Assembly (NCBI GenBank): GCA_903813345.2
Contig: CAIIXF020000003.1
Span: 26,181,248 to 26,245,247 of the forward strand
Source: Owenia fusiformis
Lineage: Eukaryota > Annelida > Polychaeta > Sabellida > Oweniidae
Direction of reading: 5' to 3'
DNA: 64,000 nt
Shown here: piece by piece, positions 10,501 to 22,570 of the stretch
How the letters are laid out: each line of letters starts with the position of its first letter
Position numbering within the stretch: position 1 is the stretch's first letter
The notes under the pieces: generated by a model
Database searches by the model: none
Seen by the model: the letters and a program-made list of their open reading frames with translations, nothing else
Told to the model about the DNA's origin: nothing
Position numbers and translations under genes: made by a program

Positions 10501-13482
10501 GTGTTTACCTACGATACAATAAATACAATGCATATCCTTTTTGCATTGTATACTTAATCGATAGTTACATTCGTTGAACATACGATAAATGACAATAAAA
10601 TGCTTACTCCTTCCATGAACAAAATTTTCAGAATAGAACTTTCAGATGACCGTGATAAAAACATTGTGATTTGAAGAAACAGAACATCAGGATTGAATCT
10701 AGTCGAATCATGTAAAATACGCTGAGTACTATATACTGATTAATTGTTTCCTCGGTAGGACTTCAATTACATATTGGAAATTAGTTTCAGATTGCAGACA
10801 ATCAACGTGAAACCAATGTATTACCTACCTATACTGCTATCTCCAGAACATGGAGAAATATCCGTCACGGTTCCGCTCCTCAGAAAATATATCTGTCATG
10901 TTAAATGTTTGTTATGTTTTTATATGGTCCCTAGGATGGTATACATATGATATTTCCCTCAGGATAAACCCTGTTTTTAAAACTTCAAAGTTTAAAGGAT
11001 GTGGGTTTTGTAAAATGTTGTATTTTCAACAGAAGAGAGGATACAGCTTTACGTCGTATAAATCTGCAATCAAGGGTCATGTACTGTTCAGAGTGTCCAA
11101 AACGGACGCTATAAAACACGTTTTCCTATTAAACTAAAAAAGTTACCTTATAAAACAGATTTTCAGGTTATTTCTGCATCATTTACAGAGTAAATCTATG
11201 TTTGTCTTGGTACAACATGTAAATATGGGTGGTGGCACTAAAACAATATTTTCTCTAAAATCACCTTGTGAAACATTTAGATATTTATGATTAATTAATC
11301 GTCTATCAATTTATAAAATTTAAGGAATATTTCCTCTTCACTCACAAAGTAATTCTATGTTTGTATGGGTACAACTTTGTGACACTCAGTATTTACGGCT
11401 TTTAAATGGTGCGATTTTAACTTACATTCTTGACGTTGTGGTGTAGTTATGATTTTCCGGCGCAGTGACTTTTTTCTCACACAGTCAATACCATGCCAAT
11501 ATATTGCTTATTTGTTAGAAGTTAGTTTGGAGATCTAAGTAACCGACATTTATTGGATCTTTCCTAAATTTAATTTAATTTTTCAGCCAAATCTCGCGCT
11601 TTCACGATATGCAGACGAGAGTGTGAGCACCGATGTAACCATCTTCTCTTCATGGATGAGGTTAACCAAGAATTCTGTTACCAATGTCTGCAACAGTGCA
11701 TTGATTCATTCATGATGCAAGCATCCCACGTCGGAATTGAATTCGGTAAGCTGCATTAATAAACACATGCGTTGAGGTGACAGTCTGTCTTGTCTTATCA
11801 AGAAGTTTAAAACAATATTTTTGCTTCTCTCCTTTTGGCACTTTTGCTTAGATATTTTTCAAAAAGAGAGTCCCTATAATCTTAATTTCATTTTCTTTCT
11901 CATCAAATATAGACAGAAGCTATTGAAAGATGTAGATAGAACTGTCTTTTAGCTAGAGTCGTTTAGAATAAAGGTATTTCATGGAATGTTGAGAGGAAAA
12001 TATTATAGAACTGTGGTAAGTTTTAGAAATTAACATCAACTCGTGAGTATCTAGTCTTTGTCGCATCTTAAACGGCATAATTAATTGGTAGCGTATGAAA
12101 ACACGAGTATTACAAGAATACTATATCCAACTATTTTAATAAAATAAAGGTAATATAACAAATTATGCTTTATTATTGATTTTAAAGTATGTTATGACAT
12201 CTGTAATCTAAATTTCTATGCTTTTCCGTTGTGTCTCCGAACAAAAGATTTAATATGGCAGACGAATCATATTCTAATAATTATTATCCCCAAGGGCTAA
12301 TAATATTTACATAACTTTACATGTATTAAAGTTGAAATACCGTTAATCTTGTTCTTTGCAATTTTAAATTTCACCATCGAGAGACTTTGAATTTGATACA
12401 TTTTTTCATTAATATTGTTGAAAAGAATTGCTCACTTAGTGAGCGACATGACTAGTCCCAAATTCATTTTGCAAGTTATGGGGTAACTCCACTATTAAAT
12501 GACCTCATATGTAATCCAATTGAAAAACATGGAAATCTTCGGATTTATTAAGAAAAATTAAGAAAAAACGAAGAATTCAGTAACCTAAACACCACGGATA
12601 GCTGCAAACGCCCCCCTTGGACCTCAAAATGTCTCTAGAAAAGAAACCAACCAAAATCAAAAGATCAGACCGATTTTTTAACAATTTGTCAATTCGTCAA
12701 ACTTTTCATAAAATGATATACATATAAGATAAACAAAATAAAATGTATTCTGTATACATTTTCACTGGTGATTACACTGATAAAACTGTATCACCAAGGG
12801 CTAATAATATTTACATAACTTTACATTTATTAAAGTTGAAATACCGTTAATCTTGTTCTTTGCAATTTTAAATTTCACCATCGAGAGACTTTGAATTTGA
12901 TACATTTTTCATTAATATTGTTGAAAAGAATTGCCCACTTAGTGAGCGACATGACTAGTCCCAAATTCATTTTGCAAGTTATGGGGTAACTCCACTATTA
13001 AATGACCTCATATGTAATCCAATTGAAAAACATGGACATCTTCGGATTTATTAAGAAAAATTAAGAAAAAACGAAGAATTCAGTAACCTAAACACCACGG
13101 AATAGCTGCAAATGCCCCACTTGGACCTCAAAATGTCTCTAGAAAAGAAACCAACCAAAATCAAAAGATCAGACCGATTTTTTAACAATTTGTCAATTCG
13201 TCAAACTTTTCATAAAATTATATACACATAAGATAAACAAAATAAAATGTATTCTGTATACATTTTCACTGGTGATTGCACTGATAAAACTGTATTTCCA
13301 TCAACCATCAGATTTTTTGTCTTCTACCTTTTAACAGCGACATCTGTGGAGTTATCCCTATCTGAAGTTATCTTTTAAATTTTGATGTATGATTTCGAAT
13401 ATACTTGAATAAAATGCACTTTTAAAAATAGATAGGCATAACAATTACGTAACCATCCACGTATCTTCTTCCAGGTAAATAA
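4502..13482 (+). CDS. Putative small secreted cysteine-rich protein or peptide precursor (exons 4502-4793, 11587-11745, ?13475-13482)
   Basis: I do not recognise the family. Exon 1 starts at ATG 4502 and encodes 97 residues: a clear signal peptide (about residues 1-26, hydrophobic LILTLFMILIIYAI), then a Lys/Arg-rich, cysteine-free region (RRARTQR, KKQAERK). It ends at the donor CAAG/gtaaag in phase 1. The exon at 11587 (acceptor atttttcag) supplies exactly the two missing bases, stays open for 159 nt, and ends in phase 1 at G/gtaagc. It encodes 53 residues with the spacing C-x3-C-x3-C-x13-C-x2-C-x3-C. A polypyrimidine acceptor at 13474 would add only GK and a stop, giving a C-terminal ..GIEF-GK. 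A Gly-Lys end is the usual substrate for peptide amidation, so a hormone- or toxin-like precursor is possible. The 6.8-kb first intron and the tiny last exon are inferences from splice signals. Confidence 0.45.
4794..8191. other. Proposed first intron, left part
   Basis: No exon or complete element is recognised apart from the GGTACC-rich patch at 6660-6860. The text near 6890-6990 ('actcagaccatctct') recurs at 14570-14650, so this region shares repeat material with the spacers of the SRCR array. Confidence 0.35.
6660..6860. repeat. GGTACC/CGGTAC-rich patch with a 49-bp tandem duplication
   Basis: Palindromic words such as TACGGTACCGTA and variants recur throughout. The stretch 6760-6808 is repeated at 6809-6857 ('ctccaacggtatcatac...gtaccgtacgataccg') with few changes. 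No coding capacity is seen. Confidence 0.7.
8192..8700. mobile_element. 509-bp mariner/IS630-type MITE with TA target duplication
   Basis: The left end CAGGGTGGGCCAAAAAAACG and the right end, ..CGTTTTTTTGGCCCACCCTG, are near-perfect inverted repeats of about 32 bp (one mismatch). They are flanked by TA on both sides within (TA)n tracts. The interior has no transposase. Long TIRs and a TA target are typical of non-autonomous Tc1/mariner/IS630 elements. Confidence 0.85.
8712..9373. repeat. Six-copy 111-bp satellite array, Helitron-end-like unit
   Basis: The word TATGGAAA begins at 8715, 8826, 8937, 9048, 9162 and 9273, giving units of 111, 111, 111, 114 and 111 bp. The 114-bp unit carries an extra TAT. 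Copies are nearly identical. Each unit contains the palindrome CTGCGCGCAG followed by AGTCTAG/TT, which resembles a Helitron 3' terminus (hairpin shortly before CTRR, insertion before T). A lone copy of this terminus occurs at about 15020-15042. There are no unique spacers, so this is not a CRISPR array. Confidence 0.85.
9374..11586. other. Proposed first intron, right part
   Basis: AT-rich sequence with a short poly-G run at about 9817-9827. A 95-codon open frame at 10850-11137 has no recognisable domain and no splice context that I trust. Confidence 0.3.
12291..13297. repeat. 504-bp direct tandem duplication
   Basis: The sequence beginning 'caagggctaataatattt' at 12291 begins again at 12795 and can be followed for about 500 bp with only scattered single-base differences and one- or two-base indels. 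The near identity marks a recent duplication. It lies in the proposed second intron of the cysteine-rich gene. The unit's left edge resembles spacer text also seen at 53890 and 61360 ('ggcaaacaatgtttacataac'). Confidence 0.85.
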
Positions 13483-15049
13483 ACCACAGTCTGTCTCGTT
13501 TACAATTAGCAGACAACTAAATGTACATTTTGGATATTATTAGCACAAATAGTGCTAATTGTAAATACGCAATGGATTTGCTGAAGCTAGGTATACATGT
13601 ATTGATATTATCAAGACGCGAAATACAAACACCCAGGACTAATGCATAACTTCTGCAAAAGAGACGGTTCTGACTACATAGCTTCTGGATGGAGTAATTG
13701 AAGAACGCGTTCCTGAAAGTCCCCAACAAATGGCATTATTTTAAAGAAACAGTTATATACATTTCGAGGTTCAACTCTACAGGAATTAGAACTGGAGGAA
13801 TATCATTTTCTATTTTTTGCAGACGATTATGAATTACTATTATTATTTATTTATTTTATACAAAACTGTAAAGCTTGTGTCTAGAGGCAATCCATATGCA
13901 TCCAATGCCTTTATAGATTGCAAACGGATAGATTGCAATGGAGATGTAACCTGTCATGCATATGCGCAAACCTAGACTAGCTCAAAATCAATAGATCTGA
14001 TTTTTGATTCTTGACTTTATTTTTGAAGTTGTGTATTGTATTATGTAAGAATAAATGAATAAAAAGGCTATAAAAATCTATAGAGCTCCACTCATTCGTG
14101 GTAATTTGTTTAGAAAAACAAGAACAAAAAACGAATAATAAACAGCATACACAGACATAGACTGATACATAGACTGGCAGAAGACTTTAAAAATACTGTG
14201 TTTGACCTGCTACGCTTGTAATGATTTATAGCTTCTCCAATGTCTGGCTGTACCCATCTCTAAGTAGTATCATATTATCCGCGGAATTGGTTCAAACGCG
14301 TGAGAGAGGGAAAAAATGTCCATCCAGACTGATTTTACCCCTTATATTAATATTCAACACTTCTCCACCCATTGAAAACGCTTTCACCATACTTATTAGC
14401 TCATCACCTTTAGTATAGATGTCACTTAGGTGTAGCAATCTGCTCCATTTTCCAATCATGCTGTTACTCCCTCTTTTCTGAAAGGTGCTGATCGATGGTA
14501 ATTTGAATTTGGAGACTTATATAAATGGCAACAGCTGTATTAAGGTAGACTGAGGTTAGGGGGCAGTCATTCTGATACTCTGACTCAGACCATCTCTGCA
14601 ATGCACAAGAATGGTTCTAGAAAGGAATCTGAGAGAAGGCTGTGATATCTCACGATGGGGGGAAGTGGTGCTTACAATGTATAAAACATATATACATTGA
14701 CATCGTGTACCTTTTAGCCATACAGACACGCAACATCCAAAAGTTATTTAAGGATGAATCTGATATAATTACAATGTACTTTAGATCTTCGATTTGGGAT
14801 ACTGGGGTTTTATATCCATGTGGTCATAACCACTTCCGATAGCCTCAGTATTTCGTATATAGCATAGGCAAAGGTCGATAGAAATAATTTTTTTATAATG
14901 GCATGGTAATTGATCTGTGTTTATTTATACATATTCTCTTCCATCTTTATATCGGCCCAAAACCTATGGTACATAGACATGTCTATAACATATTTCTGAC
15001 ATATTCCTTTACAAATGTTACCCTGCGTGCAGAGTCTAGTTAAACTACT
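13298..15049. other. Spacer related to the SRCR-array duplication
   Basis: The text at about 13905-14060 ('gcgcaaacctagactagctc', 'aataaatgaataaaaagg') recurs at 61505-61680. The text at about 14670-14710 resembles 54000-54050 and 62395-62430. This indicates an older copy of the array spacer on the left of copy A. No gene is recognised. A short hairpin ttagcac..gtgctaa lies at about 13538. Confidence 0.45.
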
Positions 15050-16790
15050 GAAAAAACGGGTACCCTAAAAAACGAAAAATACGAATATATAACATACGAG
15101 GGTTGATCATAAAGTTCTCATAATATCTCTCTAATTTCTTTATTTTGCAATATTTTCCTATGAAATTTTCACAGAGTGTGCAGCATGGAATGTTTTATCA
15201 ATCCAGCAAAATATATTTAGAATAACAGAAACATTAACTAAGAAATGGTTGCCATAGTAACTCGAAATCAAGGCACCTGGGGCAGATAAAAAAACTAGCT
15301 AGAATAGCCCCCATTAACCATGTTAAAATCTATAATAAGTTGTCATATAAGCTATCAAACACATTACATTGTCAAATAATATGTGGTCTTGACTGTTGTG
15401 AACTATTTTAATGGTCATGTGAATTGTGTGATCTCATTATGGATGATTGTTATGCTTCATTAGAAGTGACTGTTAGACCCCATGCCTGTTTTGTCAAATA
15501 TCCCGAGGAAAATTGATAGTTCATTTTTTTCTTTTTTTAGTTCATTTTAACATGTACAGACTACACACATGGTGTAATTTTGTTGATATCTTAGCTGCAA
15601 TATATTTGTTTTAGATCAAGTTTACTCTGACCAAAGGATCTTACAAACTTAACATAACTTTTTATCAGTATGAATTTTATTTTTCTGAAGATCTCTGCAT
15701 CTATTGCATTCTCTTACTTAGTCATTTCTGATCATTAGCTTTGAGTCTCAGACTCTGGTATCACATCTAATGAAGCATGAACGCATCCCTTATGACATCA
15801 CACAATTTACACAATCAATTTATTTAATAGTTAAAGCACTTAACAACATATTCAACTTAACATTTTAACATGTTTGGTAATTCATGATAGTTTATTATGT
15901 ATGTAAACATGGTTAATTAAGCTCATTCTCTCAATTATTTTTATTTGCCCCGGGTGCCTCGATTTCCCGTTACTATGGCAACCATTTCTTACTTAATATT
16001 TCTGTTAAACTAAATATTTTTTGCTGACTAAATAAGACATTCTATGCTGCACATTCTGTGAAAATTTCATTAGAATATATTGAAAAATAAAGAAATAAGA
16101 GATATATTATGAGAACTTTATGATCAACCCTCGTATATCATTAGAAAACGTGTAAGATCTGTTTTGAATTTACAAAAATGTATGTATCTTCCTTCACAAT
16201 TGAGCTAGAAGCTTCAAATAATAGGATTTTAAGGCTCTTTTCTTCCTCTATCATCAGGGTCATGTTTTTATTGGTTATGTGGGGGGGGGGTGCAATCGCA
16301 CCATCCCACCCCCTCCTGGCTACGCCTATGACATTGTAAGACGTATCAATTTAACTTGGAACCGTGGACGTTTCGTCGCAAATATGGATAATTTGAATTA
16401 TGATTAATAATTAAAATTCCTACACGTGTCATCATGTAAACTAACACACGTCACCTCTCTGCTAAAGCAACGATAGCTATTTACAGATTTAACCCCCCCC
16501 ACATAACCAATAAAATATGACCCCCCCCATAACCAATAAAAATATGATGACTATGATGACTATAATGATAGAAGAAGAAAAGAGCCTTAAAATGCTTTTT
16601 ATTTGAAGCTTCTAGCTCAATTTTGCAGGAAGTTACATACATTTTTGTAAATTCAAAACAAATCTTACACGTTTTCTAATGATATTCGTATTTTTCGTTT
16701 TTTGGGTTCCCGGTTTTTTCGACCGGGTACCGGGTACCATGTTTGACCGGGCATGGAGGATTTACTACCCGGTACCCGTTTTTTTCTACA
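15050..16790. mobile_element. Foldback element with long inverted arms
   Basis: The left arm (about 15050-15094, continuing at 16136-16255 after an inserted MITE) and the right arm (about 16565-16735) are reverse complements. They share the pieces 'aaaaaacgaaaaatacgaat', 'atcattagaaaacgtgtaag' and 'agaagcttcaaataa'. The centre carries opposing poly-G (about 16281) and poly-C (about 16493, 16521) runs next to 'attggttatg'. GGGTACC-rich ends mark the borders, but the exact boundaries are uncertain. Confidence 0.65.
15097..16133. mobile_element. 1037-bp mariner-like MITE nested in the foldback arm
   Basis: The ends are CGAGGGTTGATCATAAAGTT and its reverse complement, flanked by TA (15095-15096 and 16134-16135). 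The inverted arms extend for about 200 bp; both contain the word tggttgccatagtaac or its complement. The interior shows no transposase frame. Removing the element rejoins the left arm of the surrounding foldback element, which proves the nesting order. Confidence 0.82.
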
Positions 16791-16795
16791 AACCC

Positions 16796-16852
16796 ATACT
16801 TCAAGTCTTCCCCATGTACTGCCACCTACGTGTACCACGCGAATATTTGATG
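16796..16852 (-). pseudogene. Relic of an SRCR first-half exon
   Basis: Read on the minus strand, 19 codons match the start of the SRCR exons of copies A, B and C ([17 protein letters not shown]). Homology stops abruptly at about 16796, where the foldback element's GGGTACC-rich sequence begins, so most of the exon is missing. This shows that the SRCR array once reached further left, or that a fragment was copied here. Confidence 0.75.
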
Positions 16853-19800
16853 CTACAATATATCCAAGTCCATCATGGAACATATGACATGATGGACTTT
16901 GATTATATCATTTTTTCATTTATTCTGAAAACAAATATGCAATAAAAATGCATGACAAATACATACTGATATTTTGCTTCAAATGTTTATTGTACGGTAT
17001 ATAAAAATAATTGCGACTCCCATTGAATAAACTTCATCATAGCATAAGGAAATGAATTAGAATATAAAAATACAAATAATCGTTTGTTGTTCTTAATAAA
17101 TCACACTTCAGTGAACGTGTTGTTTCGGTTTCGATCAATTGAACTCTATATTCATGAGCCTACGATGACGTCTACATAGGCACATTAGACTACATGAATG
17201 TAGAGCTGGTTACGTTCACTCAAATAGATTGTCAAATAGATTGATAATTATTATCGCGATTACTCGGGATAAAAAGATCAATTTTGAGGATAACAGGTAT
17301 CTTTGATTAATTTATATAGCGCGTATATACACGCAAAATAGTTATTAATTGCAAACCAACTGTTCGTTAATGCAGTGCCGTTGTAAAAGGGTAGGAGGTC
17401 CTATCAAATTATGGTCCTACTCTCCATTGATTTATATGGTGACCTCAATACAACTCTTTCCCTCATTATCTTATACGCAATCAGGGCCAGTAAGGGCCGT
17501 TAAGAAAGGGGACCATAATCCCTGGGGGACCATCATTTCTTTCACACCGTGATGACGGTTAATTCCTGAAACGATTTGCAATTTCGATGTTACCGAAACT
17601 GACCGACATTTACGTCATATTCCGAACCTGTCTCCAATATTTTCGTAATTATGCATCAATAGGGTCTAAGGGGGATACGGGACGGGGTGTATGTGTTTAT
17701 AAGGTATGTATGCATGCTTGAATCACATTCTTTGTGTAATATTGCCATGTTTTCAGGGTTCAATTAGTTCCGCTTGTCGAAACCTGCTGAACGATTAAAT
17801 TAACGCATCAAAGGCAAAATGGTCATGGAGGTTAGACCTAGCCGGGCCATAACACATGTCAGATAAGAAACGAGGCCCGGGCTAGGTCTAATGTTGTTGG
17901 ACTATGACCTGAATCGATTGCAAACTTAATAATTTCACAATACGACACAAATCGTTTATCTCATCAAATGTGCAAATATGAAGTTTGCAATCGATTCAGG
18001 TCATACTTAAAATTAAAAGATTGTACATTTTTCATCATTTTTTCCCTACAAAATGGCTATAGAAAAATGCTCCAAAAACAACTTTGACACTTATCAAATA
18101 TCATACAAGTTTGTAAAACCAAAGATTATACTATTACATGTATATTTCATTATGTAGTAACATGTTTGGATAAGATGCAGGGATGCGTAGGATGTAAATG
18201 GATTTTGACAGACACAAAAATACTTCCTGGTTTGGAATCTATGCCTCTACACTTCATGATTGAATTATGATCCTAATAAGTGGCCTATACATCAATACAG
18301 TGCTGAATATAGGTCAACAAGATACTAGTGTGCATATAAATGTAACAATTGAAGCAGAATACTCATTTTGAAAAATCAGATGAATTATTTTTTTCCCATG
18401 GGGAGATCCCAATGGAGGGTGTATAAGGTCCTTTGAAAGTTCGCGTGGCTTGCGCAAATTATATAGATATTGATATTATTATTATAATTTTTTGTTTAAA
18501 ACACTTCCTTTTACTCAATTTAGAAATATGCTTGATTTACAATATTTCGATTGATTGGTGCAATACGGGATGTACAATTAGATAATTCGTGTATATCAGA
18601 AATACATTGCACGTAGGCTTACTTCAGATCGCGCGTGCAATCTAGGTTCAAGGCCATTTTCTCTCTTTCCAAGGAGAATAAATATAACAAAATTCAGATG
18701 GGCATTTTTATACTTCTTTATTCGTCCATTATAGTGAAGTCTTGGGGTTGTTACGCCTGTGGACCATCTATATTGATTCAGGGGAGCACGTTTTATATAA
18801 TTTCGATAGGAAAAGAAAATTGAAATACAGTGCGATAAATTCTTTCAGTTAAGATTTATTGATTTTACAAAGTAATATGAACAAAAAACACATAAAACTG
18901 CTTTCTAATATATTTACTTCTTGAATCAACTTATTCTATGTTGTAACATGAAAAGCTACTACTACATGAAAAGCTAATTTTTTTCGTTTTGACCCCCTGC
19001 TACCCCATGTGGGTAGTCATTTGTTTTTGTGTAACGATTGCACATCTCCGCATTTCATCTCTTACCTGTTATGAAATTATTTTATTTCTTACGTAATCCA
19101 TACACTTAAATGTAACCCCTGAATACTCAAATCTACTTGCAGATTCAATTTAGAAATCAAATCGTTTTTATGCACACAAAGATAAATTATTCTGAATGAA
19201 GACAATTTATCAATAAGTATAATTACCTGTAAGTGATTTTTATACCATCAGATTACATAGCTTTAGATATTAAATTATTTCAACTACTTTATATTCATAT
19301 ATAGATGGCAGTTCTTTAATCTATGATAGACACCAATAATTCAACATCATAATTTAACATTTTCCATTAAATATACCCTGTATCAAGCACAAAAACGTAT
19401 TTACACCCTTTACTAAAATGGCAACCCCTCTATCACGCACTTGTTTGAAATAAACATATTTCTGACATATCCCTTTACATATATATGAAACTAGAACCAT
19501 ATGTTGAATTACGCTTGAAACTTGAATTTGATTATTCAAAGACTTTTTACAAAAGGGTGAGATGGGAATATAGTTTCGAACGAATCAGCACTGGTATTCC
19601 TAGATCTATGAAACATTAGTTCATCTTAACATATATCCATAGAACGACGGCTAAAAGTCAACATTTTCCAATTCTTTCCAGTTTTCCAGTCTATCGAAAC
19701 ATTCGGCTCAATAAAATGATGCTCTCAGTACAAAAATCATCAAAACAACACAGAAACATAGTGCCAAATGCAGTTTCCCTATTTGGCAGATCTAGAGTTG

Positions 19801-19859
19801 CTTGAGATAATTAGATTTTGAACACACTGTTCTCTCAAACATGTTTGATGTACACCGGA
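16853..19859. other. Spacer with nested hairpins; right part matches array spacer
   Basis: No gene is recognised. The text at 18990-19330 ('gattcaatttagaaatcaaatcg', 'aaagataaattattctgaat') matches 53430-53600 and 58310-58510. The text at 19560-19770 matches 54540-54770 and 62530-62730, which is the region 3' of each gene copy. Together they mark this as array spacer. Confidence 0.55.
17832..18005. repeat. Two consecutive strong hairpins
   Basis: TTAGACCTAGCCGGGCC (17832-17848) pairs with GGCCCGGGCTAGGTCTAA (17874-17891), with one bulged base. Immediately after, a 25-bp arm at 17903-17927 (tatgacctgaatcgattgca..) pairs perfectly with 17981-18005. The two sit side by side. They could be the ends of small palindromic elements or a structured locus. 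I see no coding frame. Confidence 0.8.
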
Positions 19860-20087
19860 TCATACAGTATTGCAAGCTATACCAACATCTTCACCGTGGT
19901 CGCAATTATGAACCCCCCAACCTCGGTGTGTACATTCAAACAAAGAGGTCTCTGTTCCTACACATCCAATATCGTCTAGCCATATATCTCCTGTACCACC
20001 ACCAGGTGATGGGTTGAAAGCTGCCCCCTCATAGCTCATACCTAAAAGTAAGGACTTAAACATCAGAAAAGTTTAGTTTTTCAGGTC

Positions 20088-21641
20088 TTTTTTTATATAT
20101 ATGAATATATTTATTATCATTATTTTTTATTTTTTATTTACAATACATCACAATTCACACACATAAACACAATTTTGGTTGCTCTGAGAAGTCGAAAGGG
20201 CTACAAAAATACAATAATTGGGGCATGTTTGTACGGCATGAACATTGCATACAGGTACATAGAAATATAAAAATACAATACGGTAATAAAATACAAGTAG
20301 GTACAATACAGTTTTTTGTTAAAATGGCATCTCTAATTTGTTAAGAAGAGAATTCCATTTTGTAATAAAGAGTGGCCTAGTCTGATTTTCTGTTGATTTC
20401 CTTAGTTCGTTTTTTATTTTATTTATTATTATATCTTTGAACCCGTTAATGTTGATAATAGAATTACCCACTTTAGAGAAGTAAATGTAATTTTTTGCGT
20501 AGAGTAGGCAATAGTTTAGTACAGAATTGTTGTCATTTTCTGGATTATTTGTGATGCCGTATAGTAGTACTTCCCTATTGTTTAAATGAATGTTATTGAA
20601 AAGAATTGACATGTCATTCCAGAAGTTCACTACTGTTGGCCAATCTATGTAAAAATGAAGAGTATCGTCAATTTGGCCAAGGTTACATTTATCGCATAAG
20701 TTTGATGCAGAATGTTTTTATTAAACAGAAATAGATTGCATGGCGTGAGGTTTAATAGGAGTTTATATTGAAAGCTTTGCATCTTTGGCTCACGGGCTAC
20801 TTCAAAGGGTAATCTAAAAGTTGGTTTCCATTCCTGTTCGGAGAGGTTGTATTTTTCGTTGAAATATCGTTTACCTGTTGGTTCTTTAAAAAGGTATTTT
20901 ATGATATACCAGTATATTTGTTTTGTGGTGGTGTGTTTTATATTTATCATAGAACTTTTGACTTGAATGTCATTTGCTCCTAGAATTTTAATACTTTCCT
21001 TAACATTTCGCAAAATCGTTTTCCAATTTCTCGGAATTGCATGAATTATGCCATAATATGTTACGAAAGGCGTTGTGATATTGTACTTCTGAATGACATC
21101 TTCGTAACCTAGTAGTTCTCCATTTTCTGTTATAAGGTTTTTAATTTGTTTTTACACCTCGGGTTTTCCAATTAATGTAATTTACTGTTTTTTTTAATTT
21201 AGTTTTAACCATTTATTGTTCCAAATGGTTTCATTTGCTATTGAAGGCGTTTATCATAGGGTTTATCATTGTGAACTTTGCTCCAGGTTTTCGTAATTGA
21301 GAGATAAAAAGGTGGAAAATTATTAAAAGCGTCATTTTAAATTTTGCTTGAAATATTTCTTTTGAGTCGAGATTAGGCAATAATTTGTAGAAGAAAAGTT
21401 TCCATTTAAAAAGTTATTCATTCGTTCTATGTCTACGTTCTCGTCGTTTAATGATTCTCTGTAAATATATAAGCACAAGTGCCAAAGGGAAAGGACCAAA
21501 AGTTGTAATGGAACTTAGCAAGTAAAAAGCAAACTTTAAGTGCGTACCAGTCAAGAAAAACAGACCCCATATAGCCCAAAACCATGATCTAACGTGAAAA
21601 GAAACATCGGATTATTGCAGCTTTAGTATCAATATGACTCA
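20088..21641 (-). mobile_element. 5'-truncated LINE in the SRCR intron of copy A (Tx1/L1-like)
   Basis: A 13-bp target duplication AGTTTTTCAGGTC is present at 20075-20087 and 21642-21654. The element runs on the minus strand with an A/T-rich tail at the left end. Broken frames (21013-20645 and 20630-20319) give the C-terminal part of a reverse-transcriptase protein. One segment (LPFEVAREPKMQSFQYKLLL) has the same layout as the C-terminal part of the LINE at 38216, and a Cys-containing finger is partly preserved. The intron of copy B lacks it and is only about 175 bp, so the insertion is specific to copy A. Confidence 0.8.
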
Positions 21642-21654
21642 AGTTTTTCAGGTC

Positions 21655-22070
21655 AATGCTCAGATAATCAATTATTACAAATTGATATCGCTCCTAGTAG
21701 CTTTGGAGCTCCTAGGAGGGTTCTTCAAGACAATGCTCAGATAATCAATAACACATTGTTATCGCTCCTAGTAGCTTTGGAGTTCCTAGGAGGGTTCTTC
21801 AGGACAATGCCCAGATAATCAATTATTACAAATTGTTATCGCTCCTAGTAGCTTTGGAGCTCCTAGGAGGGTTCTTCAAGACAATGCTCAGATAATCAAT
21901 TATTACAAATTGTTATCGCTCCTAGTAGCTTTTGAGCTCCTAGGAGGGTTAATGCTCAGATAATCAATAACACATTGTTATCGCTCCTAGTAGCTTTGGA
22001 GCTCCTAGGAGGGTCTTCAAGACAATGCTCAGATAATCAATAACACATTGTTATCCCCATGCTCAGATAA
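21655..22070. repeat. Minisatellite, 68-77-bp unit, about five and a half copies
   Basis: The word AATGCTCAGATAATCA starts at 21655, 21732, 21806 (one change), 21883, 21951 and 22024. Each full unit includes the near-palindrome GCTCCTAGTAGCTTTGGAGCTCCTAGGAG. Copies B and C have only single 'gctcagataatc' words in the same intron (about 55215, 63134), so the array expanded only in copy A. Confidence 0.85.
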
Positions 22071-22570
22071 TCAAATCAACGGCATATACAAGTGACCCTT
22101 CCTAACATTATAAATCAAAACATACAACCTGGTATGCAGTTAAAATTTTAAAGGCGAACATATTACTGTAGTCTCCTGTACCTAGATGTTTACAAGCAAC
22201 CTTAGCATCAATCTCACTAAATTCATCGTCACACACAGAACCCCAGGTATTGTTATAGTATACTTCAAGTCTTCCCCATGTACTGCCACCTACGTGTACC
22301 ACACGAATATTTAGCCCTGCAATAAAAGTAAGCATAAAATTGGCCTAAAGTTGTGAAATGAGTTTGAAAATTGATTAAATTTGTCTGTGTTTTATATTCT
22401 CGCTAATTTCTTTAAAATACCTGGATAACGAAGCGTGGATCTATGTAAAGTATTAAAATTAGCGCGCAAAAATTATCTTACAAAGTAAAAAGTAGATTTA
22501 CCAGCAGTACACGTGTAACTATCGGTACATGTTACACCATTTTGACATGGATTGTTCCAACACTCGTTTA

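Noticed and set aside
10850-11137. 95-codon frame
   Set aside because: No recognisable domain, no good splice or leader context, and AT-rich intron-like surroundings.
16665-16883. 72-codon frame as a small SRCR gene
   Set aside because: Only 19 codons match SRCR; the rest is foldback-element sequence, so it is listed as a relic exon.
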